A stretch of DNA of 64,000 nt, taken from assembly GCF_001424225.1 (NCBI RefSeq), contig NZ_LMOR01000004.1, positions 1,123,522 to 1,187,521 on the forward strand, read 5' to 3'. This document shows, one piece after another, positions 1 to 9,115 of this stretch. The DNA comes from Microbacterium sp. Leaf151 (GTDB lineage: Bacteria; Actinomycetota; Actinomycetes; Actinomycetales; Microbacteriaceae). Within the stretch, counting starts at the first letter, position 1, and each line of letters begins with the position of its first letter. Both the position numbers and the translations under genes were made by a program. Under the pieces are notes generated by a model. The model saw nothing but the letters and a program-made list of their open reading frames with translations. It made no database searches and was not told where the DNA came from.

Positions 1-28
1 CGCCTTCACGGGTCGGAGCACCTCGTGA
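1..28 (+). CDS. 3' end of an upstream gene (partial)
   Basis: The first 28 bases can be read as the tail of a gene ending in TGA at 26-28. That stop overlaps the GTG start at 25 in the same NTGA fashion as the other junctions of this operon. Only about eight residues (AFTGRSTS) are visible, so function cannot be read. In comparable actinobacterial operons an Asp23/Gls24 protein lies here; that is inference from gene order. Confidence 0.35.
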
Positions 29-414
29 CCACCGTCACCCCCGTCCGGCCCGGCGACCGCACCGCGGTTGCCGGGCCCGGGCTGCCCCCGGGCCGGGTCG
101 AGGTCGCCGACCGCGTCCTCGAGAAGACCGCGCAGCGGGTGGCGGCGGAGGTGATCGGGGTGGATGCCAAGAACGTCCACGTCGAGATCGTCTCGGCCCG
201 CGACACCGCTGCGGTGCGCGTGACTTCGCCGTTCCCGGTTCCGCGCCTCGACGACACCGAGGCCGTGCGCCGCGCGACTCCCGTCCTCGAAGCCGCTCGT
301 ACGGCCCAGAGCGAGCTGCGGTCGCGCCTGACCCGGCTGTTCGGCCGTGAGATCTCGCGTGTGGACCTGACCATCTCGGGCGCTACCGCCCCCCAGCGAA
401 AGCGAGTGCTGTGA
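25..414 (+). CDS. Asp23-like small protein of the envelope-stress operon
   Basis: A 129-residue soluble protein starting at GTG 25, with GGAG just upstream. It has no signal peptide or membrane segment. The pattern of an N-terminal helix (VADRVLEKTAQRVAAEV), short strands and a C-terminal basic segment is like a diverged Asp23/Gls24 domain. It lies directly before two membrane proteins and a recognisable Asp23 protein, and its TGA overlaps the ATG of the next gene. It is probably a partner in a membrane-tethered envelope-stress complex. Family assignment rests mainly on the operon context; the fold similarity is my reading and is not certain. Confidence 0.55.
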   Translation: MTTVTPVRPGDRTAVAGPGLPPGRVEVADRVLEKTAQRVAAEVIGVDAKNVHVEIVSARDTAAVRVTSPFPVPRLDDTEAVRRATPVLEAARTAQSELRSRLTRLFGREISRVDLTISGATAPQRKRVL

Positions 415-995
415 TGACTGACACCGTGCTGCGCACCGTCGTGCGCCGCGAGACCCACTCGCCCCGCACCGTGGCCATGCTCGTGGTGGTCGTGCTGCTG
501 CTGCTCGTCCTGGCGTACGCCGCGGTCGAGATCATCCTCAACCTCGTCGGAGCGCAGCCGCTGCTGGTCGCCCCCGGCGCGGCTCTGAACGCCGTCGTCA
601 CAGCTCCCACCGCGCTGATGCCGGTCGCGTTCATCGTCGGCGGCATCGTGCTGGCCGTCCTGGGTCTGCTCGTGCTCGTCCTGGCCCTCAAGCCCGGCCG
701 CCTCTCCAAGCACGAGATGGCGTGGGGAGAGCGTGCCGTCGTCGTCGACAACGGCGTCGTGGCATCCGCCATCGCCCAGCACCTCAGCAACGAGTCCGGC
801 ATCGCCCGCGACGACATCGTCGTCGGCGTCGCCCACCGCTCGGTCGATGTGACCGTGCGCCCGCCGGTCGGCATCCCGGTCGACGAAGCGCAGCTGCGCC
901 GCATCGTCGATGAGGAGGTCGCCGCCTACAAGCTGACGCCCGCCGTGCGTTCCCACGTGCGCGTGGAGCGTCCCGACACCAAGGAGTCCCGATGA
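414..995 (+). CDS. DUF6286-type membrane protein of the Asp23/AmaP operon
   Basis: A protein of about 193 residues with two hydrophobic segments (roughly residues 21-46 and 66-90), then a soluble domain of about 90 residues. I chose ATG 414, which overlaps the previous TGA (412-414); an in-frame GTG at 411 is possible. Two membrane helices followed by a small alpha/beta domain is typical of proteins encoded between Asp23 genes in Actinobacteria (DUF6286/AmaP-like), where they anchor Asp23 proteins to the membrane. The stop overlaps the next start by four bases, so the genes are probably translationally coupled. Confidence 0.65.
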   Translation: MTDTVLRTVVRRETHSPRTVAMLVVVVLLLLVLAYAAVEIILNLVGAQPLLVAPGAALNAVVTAPTALMPVAFIVGGIVLAVLGLLVLVLALKPGRLSKHEMAWGERAVVVDNGVVASAIAQHLSNESGIARDDIVVGVAHRSVDVTVRPPVGIPVDEAQLRRIVDEEVAAYKLTPAVRSHVRVERPDTKESR

Positions 996-1579
996 ATGCG
1001 ACGCGTCGCGGTCTGAACCGCTTCGTCCTCTTCCTCGTCGCCGTGGTGCTGCTGGCCGCGGGCGCCCTCGCCCTCGCCGTGGGCCTGGTGCCCGGCGGGA
1101 CCGACACCTGGACCACCGTCATGGGCGGATTCCAAGGCTGGCTCGAATCCCTCGGACGCGACTCCGCCGGATGGGGTGCCGTCGCCGCCTTCGTGGTGCT
1201 GGCGATCATCCTCATCGTCATCGCCTCCTCCGCCGTCCGCGGACGCCGTCACGCGCCCCTGCAGTCCACCGGCAGCGCCAGCGCCGAAGGCCGCATCACG
1301 GTCACCGACGGCTTTGCCTCGGAGGCGCTGAAGAACGCCCTCGCCGAGCGCGACGAGATCCTCTCCTCCCGCGTCACCGCGGGGGAGATCAACCGGGAGT
1401 CGGTGCTGCACGTCGCGGTCACCCCGCGCCAGAACACCTCACCCCGCCAGGTCGCCGAGCACGTCGATACCCTCGTCACCAACCTCGCCGCCCTCACCGG
1501 ACAGAACCTCCGCGCCTACATCTCCATCCACACGGGTCTGCGCGCCAAACTCGCACGCGACAACACCCGCGTGCAATGA
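992..1579 (+). CDS. AmaP-like alkaline-shock membrane anchor protein
   Basis: A 195-residue protein with two membrane segments (about 11-31 and 60-84) separated by a roughly 28-residue loop, then a cytoplasmic domain. This matches the AmaP architecture (alkaline shock response membrane anchor protein). An AAGGAG ribosome site precedes ATG 992, which overlaps the previous stop. In Staphylococcus AmaP recruits Asp23 to the membrane; here it lies immediately before an Asp23-family gene. The gene family is fairly clear from topology and context. The exact role in this organism is inferred. Confidence 0.7.
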   Translation: MNATRRGLNRFVLFLVAVVLLAAGALALAVGLVPGGTDTWTTVMGGFQGWLESLGRDSAGWGAVAAFVVLAIILIVIASSAVRGRRHAPLQSTGSASAEGRITVTDGFASEALKNALAERDEILSSRVTAGEINRESVLHVAVTPRQNTSPRQVAEHVDTLVTNLAALTGQNLRAYISIHTGLRAKLARDNTRVQ

Positions 1580-1590
1580 CAGGACACGAC

Positions 1591-2283
1591 ATGACGAACG
1601 ATTCGATCTCGACTCTCTCGACGGCATCGCAGCCCGTTCCGGTGGACCTCGCCCGCGCGGTCGCAGACGCCGTCGAGCACGTCGAGGGCGTTCACGCGCT
1701 CGGCAGCCTGGTCGAGCGCGCCTCCGACGCGGTGCGTCAGCGCGTCGGGCTCGCGGCCGGCGTCGCCGGTGTCACGGTCGACCGGGGCCGGGATGGACGA
1801 GTCACCAGCGCGGTGTCGATCATCGTCGACTACCCGCACAAGCTGCATGAGGTCACCGACGCGGTGCGCGCCGCGGCACGACACGCCCTCGACGGACTCG
1901 GCTCGGGTCGCGTCGACGTCGACGTCGACGTCACGGTGACCGGCGTGTGGGGTCCCTTCGACACTGATCCGGTCGCCGAGGCCGAGGAGGCTCTCGACGA
2001 CACCGCCGGTGCGGCGACCGACGCCGCGGCCGGGTCCACGGACGCGGCCGACGCGGAAGGCACCGACGTCGACGAGCGGAACAGCGCGGATACGGATACT
2101 CGCGCCGAACGCCGCCGACGCTCCGAGCCCGTCAGGGCGTCCGAGAGCGCGGCCGCGTCCGCACCCGCGTCCGCGGATCACGACGCGCAGGACGCCGTCG
2201 CCGACGCGCTGGCCGACGTCGCCGACACGGTGGCGCACGCCGCGGAAGAACTTCGGGCTCGTCCCGACTCTCCCCGCCCCTGA
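1591..2283 (+). CDS. Asp23/Gls24 family envelope-stress response protein
   Basis: A 230-residue protein. Residues 15-125 form an Asp23-like domain (VDLARAVADAVEHVEGV, then IIVDYPHKLHEVTDAVR, then VDVDVDVTVTGV). The rest is an acidic, Ala/Asp/Thr-rich low-complexity tail, probably disordered. I prefer ATG 1591, preceded by AGGAC. An ATG at 1576 overlapping the previous stop is also possible but lacks a ribosome site. Asp23 proteins are abundant membrane-associated proteins induced by alkaline or envelope stress. It is the last gene of the operon. Confidence 0.75.
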   Translation: MTNDSISTLSTASQPVPVDLARAVADAVEHVEGVHALGSLVERASDAVRQRVGLAAGVAGVTVDRGRDGRVTSAVSIIVDYPHKLHEVTDAVRAAARHALDGLGSGRVDVDVDVTVTGVWGPFDTDPVAEAEEALDDTAGAATDAAAGSTDAADAEGTDVDERNSADTDTRAERRRRSEPVRASESAAASAPASADHDAQDAVADALADVADTVAHAAEELRARPDSPRP

Positions 2284-2302
2284 GCAGCCGGGGCGGCGGG
2301 GC
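2271..2302. terminator. GC hairpin between convergent asp23 and metF-like genes
   Basis: A CCCCGCCCC arm at 2272-2280 faces a GGGGCGGCGGGG segment at about 2290-2301, spanning the asp23 stop codon. It sits between two convergent genes and could end transcription from both sides. There is no T-tract, which is common in high-GC actinobacteria. Confidence 0.45.
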
Positions 2303-2304
2303 GC

Positions 2305-3327
2305 TCAGCACACGCGCCGCGCGACCTCCGCGAGGGCCTCGGCGAACGACTCCTCGGCGCCCTCGCGGCCGCCCGACAGATTCACGCCGACGACACCGGG
2401 AAGCGCGAGCATCTCCTCGGCGAGCGCGACGGCGAGGGCGATCCCCTCGGCCCGCGGGTCGCGCGCGTCGCGGATGCGACCGAGGAACCCGTCGGGCAGC
2501 ACGAGCGTGGTGAACGACTCCAGCAGGTCGGCCGAGGCCCCGTCGACGACGACCGGGATGCACGGGATGAACAGGATGCCGTCGCCCACCTCGTCGATGA
2601 ACCGGCGCACGGGCTCCGCACCGCCGGCGTGATTGACGAAGCAGACATCGGCTCCGGCGCGCAGCTTCTCGCGCAGGCGCGCCGCGCGCCGCTCGACGGG
2701 AGGAGCCGCGGGCGATGCCGCGACCGAGACGACGTGACCCGCCGCGCGCGCCAGCGCCGTGGCTTCGGTGGAGTCGAGGTCGAACACGGGAGCGGCGTCG
2801 GGCCGGTGCCCCGTGCGGGTGTGATCGCCGGTCACGCAGTGCACCCCGGCCACTCCCTCGACGGCGAGAGCTGCGAGCTCGCCCTCGATCGCGACGCGAT
2901 TGCGGTCGCGCATGTTGAGCCCTGTCCACACCCGCAGCCCTCGGCGCTGGAGCAGGTGCGCGCGGTACGCGGGTGGGAACTGCACCCGGGCGCTTCCCGC
3001 GTCACCGGCGAGGACGGCATCCACTTCTCCGGTGAGCACCGCGGCGCACGCATCGATGGATGTCACGCTCAGCGCCCGCGCGGGAAGGTCGGCGACGATC
3101 CACGGGCGCGTGCCGAGGGAGGCGAGGGTCTCCGCGGCGGCGGCGGTCCGGCGCCCCGGATCGACGGGGGTCGTCCGATCGATCCCCGTCCACGGCACGG
3201 TCCGCCGCGGAAGGAACGTGCAGCGATGCGCGGCGTCGATCTCGCACGAGCCGTCGAAGCCGACACCGCCGCACGGGCCGTACTCCATGCGCTTGGGGCA
3301 CGCGTCGATGAGGGGCAGCAGGGTCAT
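2305..3327 (-). CDS. MetV-MetF fusion, methylenetetrahydrofolate reductase-like
   Basis: A 340-residue protein. Residues 8-40 carry four cysteines (C10, C19, C28, C36) in the CPKRMEYGPCGG context typical of the MetV-type 'methylene-THF reductase C-terminal' family (PF12225), which binds a metal or Fe-S cluster. Residues 55-340 look like the MetF TIM barrel. MetF reduces 5,10-methylene-THF to 5-methyl-THF with a flavin. Here the two parts are in one chain, with the MetV part shrunk to a short N-terminal cap. ATG 3327 is six bases after a TACACT -10 box, so the mRNA is probably leaderless. It is divergent from the xanthine dehydrogenase operon. A role in one-carbon metabolism is likely; the true substrate is not shown. 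Confidence 0.7.
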   Translation of the reverse strand: MTLLPLIDACPKRMEYGPCGGVGFDGSCEIDAAHRCTFLPRRTVPWTGIDRTTPVDPGRRTAAAAETLASLGTRPWIVADLPARALSVTSIDACAAVLTGEVDAVLAGDAGSARVQFPPAYRAHLLQRRGLRVWTGLNMRDRNRVAIEGELAALAVEGVAGVHCVTGDHTRTGHRPDAAPVFDLDSTEATALARAAGHVVSVAASPAAPPVERRAARLREKLRAGADVCFVNHAGGAEPVRRFIDEVGDGILFIPCIPVVVDGASADLLESFTTLVLPDGFLGRIRDARDPRAEGIALAVALAEEMLALPGVVGVNLSGGREGAEESFAEALAEVARRVC

Positions 3328-3333
3328 TCCCGG

Positions 3334-3339
3334 AGTGTA
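3334..3339 (-). promoter_or_regulatory. -10 box (TACACT) for the metF-like gene
   Basis: TACACT on the minus strand ends six bases before ATG 3327, placing the transcript start at the start codon. The same spacing recurs at many genes here. Confidence 0.45.
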
Positions 3340-3434
3340 GGGAGCACGTGTTTCGACCGATGTTCATAGCGGCAACATTGCGGAAACGAGCACTCCTTAC
3401 GCTCGGCGGTACCCGCAGCCTCTCGGAGGTCACC

Positions 3435-4049
3435 ATGATCACTGCCGGAACGTCGTTCGGTTCCGACGTCGACGACATCGACGCGCTCGTCGACGACCCT
3501 CTCGCGCTCCTGCTGCGCTGGCTCCCCACCCCCGACAGCGAACTGCGTCCGCTCGCGGCACTGTCGACTATCGGGCGCGACGGCATCCCCTCGATCCGGC
3601 ACGTCCTCGTGAGCGATCAGGATGCCACCGGTCTGTACTTCCACACCGACTCCGCCAGCCAGAAGGTCGCCGAGATCGCCGCGAACCCCGTCGCCGCCCT
3701 GTCGGTGGCGTGGCCCGAGGTGGGTCGGCAGCTGGTGGTGCGGGGTATCGTCGAGCGCGTGAGCAACGCCTCCGCCGCCGAGGTCTACCGTCAGCGGTCG
3801 CGGTATCTGCAGCTGCTGGCGTGGCTCAACACGAACGACAACGCCCGCCTGCCGGCGTACGACCGCCGGCACCTGTGGGCCGAGTTCGACGAGGCGCACC
3901 CGACGCTCGATCCTCCCGAGCGCTGGACCGGGTTCCGGGTCCGCCCCCTGACGCTGTCGTTCTGGCGCGGCGACCTGCTCGGTCAGAGCGTTCGACAGCA
4001 GTACACGCTCACCGACGGCCGCTGGTCGGGACGGATCCTGGCGGGCTGA
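3435..4049 (+). CDS. Pyridoxamine 5'-phosphate oxidase family (PdxH-like) protein
   Basis: A 204-residue protein from ATG 3435 with a strong GGAGGT ribosome site. It has the split-barrel FMN-binding pattern of PdxH: a strand pair around SIRHVLVSD (residues 50-60), YFHTDSASQKVAEIAANP (about 65-82) and the C-terminal FRVRPLTLSFWRG motif. PdxH oxidises pyridoxine or pyridoxamine phosphate to pyridoxal phosphate. The gene ends three bases before the xanthine dehydrogenase FAD subunit and is in the same operon. It may supply PLP for the PLP-dependent ureidoglycine aminotransferase of this cluster, or be a paralogue with another flavin-linked role. Family assignment is good; substrate is uncertain. 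Confidence 0.7.
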   Translation: MITAGTSFGSDVDDIDALVDDPLALLLRWLPTPDSELRPLAALSTIGRDGIPSIRHVLVSDQDATGLYFHTDSASQKVAEIAANPVAALSVAWPEVGRQLVVRGIVERVSNASAAEVYRQRSRYLQLLAWLNTNDNARLPAYDRRHLWAEFDEAHPTLDPPERWTGFRVRPLTLSFWRGDLLGQSVRQQYTLTDGRWSGRILAG

Positions 4050-4052
4050 CGC

Positions 4053-4886
4053 ATGGATATCACCACCGTCACCTCGTTCCGCTCCGCCCGCACGCGCGAC
4101 GACCTCACCCTCGGCCCCGGTGAAGTCGTCATCGCCGGGGGGACCTGGCTCATGAGCGAGCCGCAGCCCGGAACGACCGGGTTCGTCGACCTGACGACCC
4201 TCGGCTGGCCCGACATCGAGATCACCGACGAGGGCCTGCGCATCGGCGCGACCTGCACCATCGCGCGCCTGCTCGCGTGGGTCGAGCGCGACGCGCCCGC
4301 CGCGTGGACCTCGCTCTCGCTCGCCCGTCCCTCCGCTGATGCGCTGCTGGCATCCTTCAAGATCTGGAACACCGCCACCGTCGGCGGGAACGTCTGCCAG
4401 GCATTCGCCGCGGGGGCGATGATCGCGATGCTCTCGACCCTGGATGCCACGGCGCTGATCTGGACGCCCGACGGCGGCGAACGGCGGATCGCGGTCGCCG
4501 ACCTCGTCATCGACAACGCCGCGACATCCCTCGCCCCCGGCGAAGTGGTGCGCGCCCTCGACATCCCGGCCCACGCCCTCCGCGCCCGCGTCGGCCTGCA
4601 CAAGATCGCCCTGGCCGAACTCGGCCGATCGGGCGCGGTCGTCACCGCCCGGGTCGATCCCGACGGCGCCGCCGTGTTCGTGGTGACCGCGGCGGTGCGC
4701 CGGCCCCGGGTCCTCCGCTTCGGGCGCATCCCCGGGGCGGGCGAGCTGCGGGATGCCGTGGCCAGCGCCACCGACTTCTACACCGACCCGCTGGGCAGCG
4801 CCGACTGGCGTCGCGGCGTGAGCATGGTGCTCGCGGAGCGGGTGCGCCAGGGTCTGGCGCGTGAACTGCAGGAGGGCGCCGCGTGA
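4053..4886 (+). CDS. Xanthine dehydrogenase FAD-binding subunit
   Basis: A 277-residue protein of the CO/xanthine dehydrogenase medium-subunit family. The FAD-binding motifs are visible: VIAGGTWLM (about 26-34) and [17 protein letters not shown] (about 107-123). The C-terminal region (about 170-277) fits the family's CO_deh_flav_C domain. It passes electrons from the Mo/Fe-S subunit, encoded just downstream, to NAD or another acceptor. It lies three bases after the PdxH-like gene and 61 bases before the fused large subunit. Urate catabolic genes nearby support xanthine/hypoxanthine as substrate. Confidence 0.85.
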   Translation: MDITTVTSFRSARTRDDLTLGPGEVVIAGGTWLMSEPQPGTTGFVDLTTLGWPDIEITDEGLRIGATCTIARLLAWVERDAPAAWTSLSLARPSADALLASFKIWNTATVGGNVCQAFAAGAMIAMLSTLDATALIWTPDGGERRIAVADLVIDNAATSLAPGEVVRALDIPAHALRARVGLHKIALAELGRSGAVVTARVDPDGAAVFVVTAAVRRPRVLRFGRIPGAGELRDAVASATDFYTDPLGSADWRRGVSMVLAERVRQGLARELQEGAA

Positions 4887-4947
4887 GACGAGCTTCGTCG
4901 CATCGGCGCGACACGGCATCCGGGAACGACGGCCGGGAGGACGCGGC

Positions 4948-7900
4948 GTGAGATTCGAGGTCAACGGCATCCCCATCGACGCGGAGCCGAGGCCGGGCCA
5001 GAGCGCGCGCACGCTCCTGCGCGAGACGGGCCATGTCGAGGTGAAGAAGGGGTGCGACGCGGGCGACTGCGGCGCGTGCGCTGTGCTGCTCGACGGCGCG
5101 CCGACCCACTCGTGCATCATCCCGGCGATGCGCCTGGACGGCCGCGCGATCACCACCGCGGCGGGACTCGCACCGGGCGACGAGCTTCATCCCGTGCAGG
5201 AGGCTCTGGCGAGCGGTTTCGGTTTCCAGTGCGGTTTCTGCTCGCCGGGGATGAGCGTGACCGCATCCACCCTGGACCCCGCCGACCTCGACGATCTCGA
5301 CCGCCGCATGAAGGGCAACCTCTGCCGCTGCACGGGCTACCGCCCGATCCGCGAGGCGATCCGGGCGTCGGTGCTGGGTCCGGTTCGCGAGACCGGGGCG
5401 GGGTGCGCGACGGATGCCGCCGACCCGGCCGATACCCGCACCGCGGACTCGACCGGCACCCGCACCTCCGGACCGGCCGATGTGAGCGGTGCCGGGGCCT
5501 GCGGCGGCGGCTGCGGCGGGCATGACGCGTCTGAGCTCTCGGTGATTCCTCGCACACCTCCTGCAGATCTGCAGGAGTCCTCCCCTCCCGTCCCGGGAGG
5601 CCCGGTTCTGCAGGAGCCGGGCCCGCTCGACGCAGCCGCCGCCGGCCGCGTCGGCACCTCGACGATTCCCGAGGCGGCACGGCGCATCGTCCAGGGCCGC
5701 GAACCTTTCACGTTCGATGAGCCCGTGCCCGGCGGCCCGCCGCTCGTGCTGCGGGTGGTGGTCTCCCCTCACGCGCACGCGCGGATCGCGTCGATCGACA
5801 CCGCGGCCGCCCTCGCGGTGCCGGGCGTCGTCGCGGTCTTCACCCACCGCGACGTGCCCGACGTGCGGTACTCGACGGGTCGCCACGAGCATCGCACCGA
5901 CGATCCCGACGACACGCGCATGCTCGACGACGTCGTGCGCCACGTCGGTCAACGCGTGGTCGCAGTGGTCGGCGAGACGGCGGAGGCTGCGGATGCCGGA
6001 TGCCGCGCGGTCGTCGTCGAGTACGACGTGCTGCCCGCGGTGTTCGACCCCGAGGAGGCACGCCGCCCGGGGGCCCCGCTGCTGCACCCCGACCGCACGC
6101 CCGCGGAACGGGTCATGGCGGCCGGGCGCAACGTCGTCGCGGGGTTCCACACCGGTCACGGCGGCGACATCGACGCCGCGCTCGCGGCGAGCCACACCAC
6201 CGTCACCGGCGAGTGGCGGTCGTCCCGCGTCACCCACGCGGCGCTCGAGACGCACGGCGCCGTCGGGTGGCTCGACGACGACGGACGCCTCGTCATCCGA
6301 TCGTCCACGCAGGTGCCCTTCCTCGCGCGCAACGAGCTCGCCCACATCTTCGGCCTCGAGCGCGATCGCGTCCGCGTGTTCGCCACGCGGGTCGGCGGGG
6401 GCTTCGGTGGGAAGCAGGAGCTGTTCACCGAAGACCTGACGGCGCTGGCCGTGCTGACGCTGGGACGCCCGGTGGCGTACGAGTTCTCGCGCACCGACCA
6501 GTTCGTGCGGGCGTCCCTGCGGCATCCGATGCGCGTGCGCGTGACCCTCGGATCGGATGCCGGGGGCACCCTCACCGCGATGAAGCTCGACGTGCTCAGC
6601 GATACCGGCGCGTACGGCAATCACGCGATCGGAGTGCTGTTCCACTCCTGCGCCGAGTCGACGACGCTGTACCGGGTGCCGGTGAAGTGGATCGACGCCG
6701 AAGCCGTCTACACGAACAACCCTCCGTCGGGGGCGTTCCGCGGGTACGGCCTCGGGCAGGTCGTGTTCGCCGTCGAGTCGGCGCTCGACGCGCTCGCCGT
6801 GAAGCTGGACATCGACCCGTTCGACCTGCGCCGCATCAACGCCGTGCGCGAGGGCGACCCGCTGCACCCCGACGACGACAAGTACGAGGAAGACCTGATC
6901 TGGGGCAGTTACGGCCTCGATCAGTGCCTCGACCTCGCCGAGAGCGCCCTGCGTCGCGGCGACGGCCTCGCGGCCCCCGACGGCTGGCTCGTCGGCGAGG
7001 GGATGGCGGCGTCCATGATCGCGACCATGGCCCCGCGCGGCCACATCGCGCACACCACCGCGACCCTGCGTCCCGACGGCACGTACCTGCTGCGTGTGGG
7101 CACGGCCGAATTCGGCAACGGCACCTCTACCGTGCACCGCCAGATCGCCGCGACCGTGCTGGACGCCCCCCTCGACCGTCTCGAGCTGTGGGCCGCCGAC
7201 ACCGACGCGGTGCGGCACGACACCGGCGCCTTCGCCTCCGCCGGCACGGTCGTGGCCGGCAAGGCGCTCTTCGGCGCGTGCACGGCTCTGCGGCGGCGGA
7301 TGGTCGAGATCGCGACCGAACTGGTGGGAGGGGATGCCACGGGGCTCGCGGCATCCGACACCGGCGGCGGCTCGGGAGGTGCCGCATCCGAGACGGGCGG
7401 TGACGCGGGCGAGGCTCCGGCGGTGGTACACGGCGACGCGGGGGCTGCGGCATCCGGGACGGGCGAGACACCGGCGGTGCGCGGCGACGCGGGGGCTGCG
7501 GCATCCGGGACCGGGAATCTCGGCGCGGAACTCGTGGCATCCGGAGTCCGCGTGGGGGACGAGATCGTGACGTGGGAGCGGATCATCGCCGCGGCCCCCG
7601 CCGGGTATCTGACCTCCGACGGGCTGACCGCCGACGGCGCGGAGTTCGGCGACTTCCGCTCGCTCGCCTTCAACGTGCACGCGGCGCGCGTGGCCGTCGA
7701 CCCCGAGACGGGCACGGTGAAGGTTCTCCAGTCGATCCAGTCCGCTGACGCCGGCGTCGTCATCAACCCCGCGCAGTGCCGCGGGCAGATCGAGGGCGGC
7801 GCGGCCCAGGGCCTCGGCGGGGCGCTGTACGAAGAGGTGTACGTCGAGGACGGGGTGGTGCAGAACCCGGTGTTCCGCACGTATCGTGTGCCCCAGTTCG

Positions 7901-8100
7901 CGGACGTGCCCGACACAGAGGTGTACTTCGCCGAGACCGACGACACGCTGGGTCCGTTCGGGGCGAAGTCGATGAGCGAGTCGCCGTACAACCCCGTGGG
8001 CGCGGCGATCGGCAACGCCGTGTCGCGGGCTCTCGGGCGCCGGGGGTACGAGCTGCCGTTCTCGCGCGACCGGGTGTGGAGGTTGGCCGGCGGGGAGTGA
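4948..8100 (+). CDS. Fused [2Fe-2S]/molybdopterin subunit of xanthine dehydrogenase
   Basis: A 1050-residue protein from GTG 4948 after GGGAGGA. Residues 1-145 are the two-cluster Fe-S subunit: plant-type cluster C36, C41, C44, C56 and second cluster C95, C98, C126, C128. After a Cys/Gly-rich linker, residues about 230-1050 are the molybdopterin subunit, with GGGFGGKQE and SGAFRGYG motifs and the active-site region [11 protein letters not shown] (about 1007-1017). Small and large subunits are usually separate in bacteria, so this is a fusion. Residues about 794-869 are a Gly/Ala/Asp-rich insert containing a 51-bp tandem duplication. It probably hydroxylates hypoxanthine and xanthine to urate for the nearby HpxO. 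Confidence 0.85.
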   Translation: MRFEVNGIPIDAEPRPGQSARTLLRETGHVEVKKGCDAGDCGACAVLLDGAPTHSCIIPAMRLDGRAITTAAGLAPGDELHPVQEALASGFGFQCGFCSPGMSVTASTLDPADLDDLDRRMKGNLCRCTGYRPIREAIRASVLGPVRETGAGCATDAADPADTRTADSTGTRTSGPADVSGAGACGGGCGGHDASELSVIPRTPPADLQESSPPVPGGPVLQEPGPLDAAAAGRVGTSTIPEAARRIVQGREPFTFDEPVPGGPPLVLRVVVSPHAHARIASIDTAAALAVPGVVAVFTHRDVPDVRYSTGRHEHRTDDPDDTRMLDDVVRHVGQRVVAVVGETAEAADAGCRAVVVEYDVLPAVFDPEEARRPGAPLLHPDRTPAERVMAAGRNVVAGFHTGHGGDIDAALAASHTTVTGEWRSSRVTHAALETHGAVGWLDDDGRLVIRSSTQVPFLARNELAHIFGLERDRVRVFATRVGGGFGGKQELFTEDLTALAVLTLGRPVAYEFSRTDQFVRASLRHPMRVRVTLGSDAGGTLTAMKLDVLSDTGAYGNHAIGVLFHSCAESTTLYRVPVKWIDAEAVYTNNPPSGAFRGYGLGQVVFAVESALDALAVKLDIDPFDLRRINAVREGDPLHPDDDKYEEDLIWGSYGLDQCLDLAESALRRGDGLAAPDGWLVGEGMAASMIATMAPRGHIAHTTATLRPDGTYLLRVGTAEFGNGTSTVHRQIAATVLDAPLDRLELWAADTDAVRHDTGAFASAGTVVAGKALFGACTALRRRMVEIATELVGGDATGLAASDTGGGSGGAASETGGDAGEAPAVVHGDAGAAASGTGETPAVRGDAGAAASGTGNLGAELVASGVRVGDEIVTWERIIAAAPAGYLTSDGLTADGAEFGDFRSLAFNVHAARVAVDPETGTVKVLQSIQSADAGVVINPAQCRGQIEGGAAQGLGGALYEEVYVEDGVVQNPVFRTYRVPQFADVPDTEVYFAETDDTLGPFGAKSMSESPYNPVGAAIGNAVSRALGRRGYELPFSRDRVWRLAGGE
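7416..7520 (+). repeat. Tandem 51-bp repeat inside the xanthine dehydrogenase gene
   Basis: A 30-base block at 7431-7460 recurs exactly at 7482-7511, a 51-base (17-codon) period. Flanking bases match less well, and the first copy has three extra bases near VVHGD. It encodes a repeated [11 protein letters not shown] segment in a low-complexity insert and keeps the reading frame. Confidence 0.85.
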
Positions 8101-8131
8101 GCGCGGCCCCGCCGCACGGCCGGGGCCGCGC
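8101..8131 (+). terminator. Terminator hairpin after the xanthine dehydrogenase operon
   Basis: GCGCGGCCCC (8101-8110) and GGGGCCGCGC (8122-8131) form a perfect 10-bp stem directly after the stop codon. Confidence 0.7.
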
Positions 8132-8231
8132 CTTGCGGTTCAGGGCGTGCGACACCCCGGCCCGAAGGGCAGATTCCGACCCCGAGGGGCGCCACCCGCC
8201 CCGAACACGGGCACGCCTCTCCGCGGGTTGC

Positions 8232-8248
8232 GGGGCTGACGCAGCCCC
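8232..8248 (-). terminator. Terminator hairpin after the phzF-like gene
   Basis: A 7-bp stem (GGGGCTG at 8232-8238, CAGCCCC at 8242-8248) with a 3-base loop lies ten bases beyond the phzF stop, reading on the minus strand. Confidence 0.5.
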
Positions 8249-8257
8249 TCCCTGCGG

Positions 8258-9115
8258 TCAGAGCGGCGTCGCGCCGCCCCGCACGACGATGCCGCCGGAT
8301 GCCGGGACCTCGACCTCCAGCACGCTCGGCCGGCCGATGTGCCGCCCCTGCCGCACCGTGAAGCCGAACGGAGCGGGGACGCCGACGCGGTCGCGCAGGT
8401 AGGCCCCCAGCGAGGCCGCGGCGGAGCCGGTGGCGGGGTCTTCGGTGATGTCGCCGACGGGGAAGAGGTTGCGGGCCTCAGCGACGAGGCCGTCGGCGAT
8501 ACCGCCCGCGACGTGCACCACGATGGCGGTGCCCTTCCATCCGCGTTCGTCGAGGAGTTCTCGCATCGCACCGGGATCGAAGGCGAACGTGTCGAACACC
8601 TCGCGCGCGGTCACGGCGACGACCGGATGCAGGTTGCCGGCGAAGGACTGTGCCAGCGGCATCCGCTCGTCCAGGTCGGCGCGGGTCAGGCCCATCAGGC
8701 CGAGCAGGCGGTCGGCCACCTCGGGCTCCAGGTCGATGACGCGCGGCTCGACGCTGGTGAAACCGGCGACCATGGCACCCTCGGCGTCACGCTCGGTGAC
8801 GACGTCGACGGCGCCCGCGGCGGTGTCGAAGACGTAGCTGCCGGCGCCCTCGATCTCCGCAAGCGCCACCGCCGTCGCGATGGTGGCGTGTCCGCAGAAG
8901 GGCACCTCGTCGTCGGGCGAGAAGTACCGCACGGCGACGCGGTCACCTTCGCGCGCGGTCACGAACGCCGTCTCGGGGTGGCCGAGGTCGGCCGCGATGC
9001 GCTGCATCTGCGCGTCGTCGAGCGAGGTGGCGTCCAGGACGACACCCGCGGGATTGCCGCCCCCGGGTTCGGCGGCGAAGGCGAGCATCTGCAGGATGCC
9101 GGGGGTGTCGGTCAC
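8258..9115 (-). CDS. PhzF family isomerase/epimerase
   Basis: A 285-residue protein of normal PhzF length. The catalytic-Glu motif GHPETAFV is near residue 43, the phosphate-like loop motif PFCGHATIA near 70, and the second-domain DPATGSAAASLGAYL near 230. PhzF proteins catalyse isomerisations or epimerisations such as diaminopimelate-epimerase-like proton transfers; the substrate here is unknown. I chose GTG 9115: it gives the usual MLAFAAEPGGGNPAGV beginning and follows a GAGAAT -10-like box by six bases. It is convergent with the xanthine dehydrogenase operon and divergent from the low-GC cassette. No functional link to purine catabolism is evident. Confidence 0.8.
   Translation of the reverse strand: MTDTPGILQMLAFAAEPGGGNPAGVVLDATSLDDAQMQRIAADLGHPETAFVTAREGDRVAVRYFSPDDEVPFCGHATIATAVALAEIEGAGSYVFDTAAGAVDVVTERDAEGAMVAGFTSVEPRVIDLEPEVADRLLGLMGLTRADLDERMPLAQSFAGNLHPVVAVTAREVFDTFAFDPGAMRELLDERGWKGTAIVVHVAGGIADGLVAEARNLFPVGDITEDPATGSAAASLGAYLRDRVGVPAPFGFTVRQGRHIGRPSVLEVEVPASGGIVVRGGATPL

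Noticed and set aside
3324..7680. Very long minus-strand open frames (3324-5156 and 4642-7680) opposite the xanthine dehydrogenase genes
   Set aside because: They are antisense to clear family members, have no ribosome sites, and read as Arg/Gly/His-rich sequence typical of GC-rich shadow frames.
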